Source: Candidatus Limnocylindrales bacterium (GTDB lineage Bacteria > Chloroflexota > Limnocylindria > Limnocylindrales > CSP1-4). Taken from it: a DNA stretch of 7,219 bases. This document shows positions 5,103 through 7,219 of the stretch, piece after piece. The notes beneath the pieces were generated by a model, which had not been told where the DNA came from, ran no database searches, and saw only the letters and a program-made list of their open reading frames with translations. The stretch's first letter is position 1. Each line of letters opens with the position of its first letter. Position numbers and translations under genes: made by a program. Where the stretch lies: NCBI GenBank assembly GCA_030647575.1, contig JAUSJS010000169.1, positions 1-7,219 of the forward strand. The letters run 5' to 3'.

Positions 5103-5776
5103 GCAATCCGGAGGTCTCGACCCCGCTGCGCCTGCTGGTCGTCGATGACCACGAAGTCGTGCGTCAGGGTCTCGTGGCCCTGCTCGACCGCCGGGAGGCC
5201 TTCCAGGTCGTCGCCCAGGCCGGCACCGTCGCAGAGTCGATCGAGCAGGCGCGCCGGCACCAGCCGGACATCGTGATCATGGACGTCCGCCTGCCGGACG
5301 GCTCGGGAATCGAAGCCTGCCGGGCGATTCGCGCTGAGCTCCCCGCCACGCGGATCGTGATGCTCACCTCCTACCCGGACGAGGAGGCCGTCCTGAGTGC
5401 CATCGTGGCGGGCGCCAGCGGCTACCTGCTCAAGCAGATCCGCGGGCGTGACCTGGTGGCCGCCCTGGAGACCGTCGGTCGCGGCGGGTCGCTCCTCGAT
5501 CCGGCCGTCACCGAGCGGGTGCTCGAGCGGATCCGCCGCATCGCCAGCGGCGCATCGGAGAGTGACGAACTCTCGCAGCTCACCTCACAGGAGCGCAAGA
5601 TCCTGCTGCTGGTCGCCGAAGGCAAGACCAACAAGGAGATCGCGGGCGAGATCTTCCTGTCCGACAAGACGGTCAAGAACTATGTCAGCTCGATCCTGGC
5701 CAAGCTCAACCTGGAGCGTCGAGCGCAGGCCGCGGCCTTCGTGGCGAAGCACCGAATCGATCGCGGCGGGGTCTGA
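5099..5776 (+). CDS. NarL/FixJ-family response regulator, DosR/DevR-like
   Basis: A 225-residue DNA-binding regulator, likely phosphorylated by the upstream kinase. The receiver domain (about 10-126) has the acidic pair Asp16/Asp17 in VVDDHEVVRQGL, phospho-acceptor Asp62 in IMDVRLPDG, Thr90 in LTSYPDEEAVL and Lys112 in GYLLKQIRG. A linker leads to a LuxR-type helix-turn-helix (about 158-222) with LTSQERKILLLVAEGKTNKE and the recognition helix DKTVKNYVSSILAKL. Similarity to mycobacterial DosR is high from memory in the segments DDHEVVRxGLVxLL, RLPDGxGIExCR, AGASGY, GxSLLD and FLxxKTVKNYVSxxLAKL, including the Lys-Asn pair that contacts DNA in DosR. GGAG (5087-5090) lies 8 nt before the ATG, and the ATGA overlap couples it to the kinase. 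Targets are unknown; the divergent usp operon is the nearest candidate. Confidence 0.94.
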   Translation: MSNPEVSTPLRLLVVDDHEVVRQGLVALLDRREAFQVVAQAGTVAESIEQARRHQPDIVIMDVRLPDGSGIEACRAIRAELPATRIVMLTSYPDEEAVLSAIVAGASGYLLKQIRGRDLVAALETVGRGGSLLDPAVTERVLERIRRIASGASESDELSQLTSQERKILLLVAEGKTNKEIAGEIFLSDKTVKNYVSSILAKLNLERRAQAAAFVAKHRIDRGGV

Positions 5777-5785
5777 CCCACGGCG

Positions 5786-5804
5786 CGGTCAGCCCGGCTG
5801 GCCG
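5786..5804. terminator. Compact hairpin between convergent regulator and protease genes
   Basis: CGGTCAGC (5786-5793) pairs with GCTGGCCG (5797-5804) across a 3-nt CCG loop; the 8-bp stem contains one G-U pair. It fills most of the 28-bp gap between two convergent stop codons and abuts the protease TAA. No T run follows on either strand, so it is a terminator-like element that may act in both directions or protect 3' ends. Confidence 0.45.
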
Positions 5805-7219
5805 TTAGCGGTAGCCCGTTCGGAAGGTGAAGATGAACGGCCGGCTCAGTGGGGTGCCTCCACTGGCCGCCAGGACGCCTCGGACGGTGACCCGATAGCT
5901 GTGGTTCGCCGCGAGTCGGGAGGTCGGAATGATCGTGGCCACCCGGGTCGAGGCGTTGTAGCCGACCCGGATGCTGACCCATCGCCCGCGCGACAGGTCC
6001 TTCATCGTGATCGTTCGCGTCGAGACCCCGACCATCGGCACGGAGAACGTGATCCGCGGCCGGATCGACCGGGCCACGGAACGTGCGCCGTTGCGCGGCG
6101 ACGACGCGTTCACCGCCGGGACGATGAGCTCGGGCGCCGGGACGGGGCCGATGCCCGGGTCGGGCGTCGGGCTCGCTGAGGGCGTCGGGCTCGCTGAGGG
6201 CGTCGGGCTGGCGTTGGGATCGGGTGTCGGGCTCGGTGACGCACTCGGGGATGGCGACGCGGTGGGCGACGGCGTCGACGTCGGGACCGTCCCGCCGCTT
6301 ACCAGATCGAGGGCGGCGCCAACCTGGAGCAGGCCGTACCCGGACTCCGAGTTGTGGCCGCCACTGACCAGCGCCTTGGCGCTCTGGGTCAGGCTGGCAA
6401 ACGCCTCGTCGGGCGTGAGGGTCGGATGCGCCGAACGGAGCAGGGCAACCGCGCCGGTGACGTGCGGGGTCGCCATGGACGTGCCGGATCCGTAGCCGTA
6501 GCCGCCACCGGGCAGCGTCGAGGCGATCCGCTCGCCGGGCGCCACGAGGGCCAGCGCCGACGTGCGGGTCGAGAACGAGCTGACAGCGGTCCCGTCATTC
6601 GTGGTCGAGCCGACGCAGATGACGTACGTGAAACTGCAGGGATACTCGTCGATCGTGGTGCCGTCGTTCCCTGACGCGGCAATCACGATCGCACCGGCCG
6701 AGTGCGCCGCGTCGAAGGTCCCCTGGAGGGACGCGGCGGCGGCAGGCTCGAGCGTGCCTCCCAGGCTCATCGTGATGATCCGGGCATCGTGTCCGATCGC
6801 CCAGTTCATGCCGGCGACCAACCCACCGAAGTCGCCTTCGCCGTCAGCGCTGAGCACCTTGATCGGCATGATCGAGACGTTCGGCGCGATCCCGGCGATC
6901 CCCGTGGCGTTGTTGGCGGAGGCCGCGATCGTGCCCGCGACATGGGTGCCGTGGCCGGCGTCGTCCGCCGTCGGTCCGAAGTTGCCCGGGCCGTCCGCGG
7001 CGCCGGTCAGCGCGTTGTAGCCGGGCACGAGGCGCCCGGCGAACTCCGGGTTCGACGCGTCGATTCCGGTGTCGAGTACCGCGACCACGACGCCGGGGGC
7101 GCCGGTGGTCCTCGACCAGGCTGCGGCGACCCCGATCGGCTCCAGATCGGTCTGGAGCCCGAAATAGGGATCGTTCGGCGTGCCGTCGGCCGGCCAGCCG
7201 AAGGCGTGGATCGGAGCAC
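5805..7219 (-). CDS. Subtilisin-family (S8) serine protease with Pro/Ser/Thr linker and Ig-like domain, 5' end outside window
   Basis: The reading frame is open to the window edge, giving 470 visible residues; the GTG at 7088-7086 is internal Val, because the sequence before it (NDPYFGLQTDLEPIGVAAAW, visible 15-34) is the usual lead-in to the subtilase domain. The catalytic triad is complete: Asp49 in VLDTGID, His89 in GHGTHVAGT and Ser247 in GTSMATPHV, with oxyanion-hole Asn184 in ASGND. After the catalytic domain (to about 305) comes a linker of Pro, Ser, Thr, Ala and Asp (about 311-356) built on SASPTP-like units. An Ig-like domain of the Big_5/SbsA type ends the protein (about 369-470; ITFSVPM, YNASTRVATIIP, YRVTVRGVL). 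Family members are secreted; the signal peptide and propeptide would lie outside the window. It is convergent with the regulator gene and probably functionally unrelated to it. Confidence 0.95.
   Translation of the reverse strand, partial: APIHAFGWPADGTPNDPYFGLQTDLEPIGVAAAWSRTTGAPGVVVAVLDTGIDASNPEFAGRLVPGYNALTGAADGPGNFGPTADDAGHGTHVAGTIAASANNATGIAGIAPNVSIMPIKVLSADGEGDFGGLVAGMNWAIGHDARIITMSLGGTLEPAAAASLQGTFDAAHSAGAIVIAASGNDGTTIDEYPCSFTYVICVGSTTNDGTAVSSFSTRTSALALVAPGERIASTLPGGGYGYGSGTSMATPHVTGAVALLRSAHPTLTPDEAFASLTQSAKALVSGGHNSESGYGLLQVGAALDLVSGGTVPTSTPSPTASPSPSASPSPTPDPNASPTPSASPTPSASPTPDPGIGPVPAPELIVPAVNASSPRNGARSVARSIRPRITFSVPMVGVSTRTITMKDLSRGRWVSIRVGYNASTRVATIIPTSRLAANHSYRVTVRGVLAASGGTPLSRPFIFTFRTGYR
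6150..6287 (-). repeat. Low-complexity linker region with 18-bp tandem repeat
   Basis: This stretch encodes the protease linker. Two perfect adjacent copies of GGCGTCGGGCTCGCTGAG (6163-6180 and 6181-6198, plus-strand reading) are followed by a partial third copy; each encodes the hexapeptide SASPTP or a rotation. Degenerate copies fill the rest. Such repeats expand and contract by slippage, so linker length may vary between strains. Confidence 0.8.

Noticed and set aside
7007..7219. A separate 70-codon minus-strand gene at the right edge
   Set aside because: It is a shifted frame inside the protease; the correct frame stays open to the edge and encodes the expected subtilase N-terminal segment.
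1..7219. CRISPR arrays, tRNA or rRNA genes, insertion sequences
   Set aside because: No spaced direct repeats, cloverleaf sequences, transposase motifs or terminal inverted repeats were seen on either strand.

Overview
This 7.2-kb window is GC-rich and densely packed, with stop/start overlaps of the form ATGA at four gene junctions. It comes from a chemoautotrophic or mixotrophic bacterium. The high GC, the DosR/DosT-like two-component system, an extracytoplasmic subtilase with a long Pro/Ser/Thr linker, and a form I RuBisCO that mixes green-type and red-type signatures suggest a soil or freshwater Chloroflexota or related lineage (Limnocylindria or Dormibacterota-like), or possibly an actinobacterium. 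That placement is inference; there is no rRNA or marker gene to fix it.

Region 1 (1-3076, plus strand) is a Calvin-Benson cycle operon: the 3' end of ribulose-phosphate 3-epimerase (rpe), then phosphoribulokinase (prk), RuBisCO large subunit (rbcL) and small subunit (rbcS). Together these make ribulose 5-phosphate, phosphorylate it to ribulose 1,5-bisphosphate and carboxylate it. rpe/prk and rbcL/rbcS overlap by ATGA, and rbcL has a near-perfect Shine-Dalgarno sequence. The operon promoter lies upstream of the window.

Region 2 (3077-3920) holds a convergent intergenic gap, then a minus-strand pair: an unrecognised 52-residue ORF whose stop overlaps the start of a universal stress protein gene. 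A 107-bp divergent intergenic region with two inverted repeats separates this pair from the next operon.

Region 3 (3921-5776, plus strand) is a two-component system. The kinase has one GAF domain and retains, without gaps, the positions that in mycobacterial DosS/DosT carry the proximal heme histidine and the distal tyrosine. The response regulator closely resembles DosR/DevR. With a divergent usp gene beside it, the arrangement resembles a miniature dormancy (dos) locus next to carbon-fixation genes. A plausible reading, not proven here, is gas or redox sensing (O2, CO, NO) coupled to stress protection and perhaps to autotrophy.

Region 4 (5777-7219, minus strand) has a compact hairpin between convergent genes and the C-terminal 470 residues of a secreted-type subtilisin-family (S8) protease with a Pro/Ser/Thr linker and a C-terminal Ig-like domain. 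Its 5' end lies outside the window.
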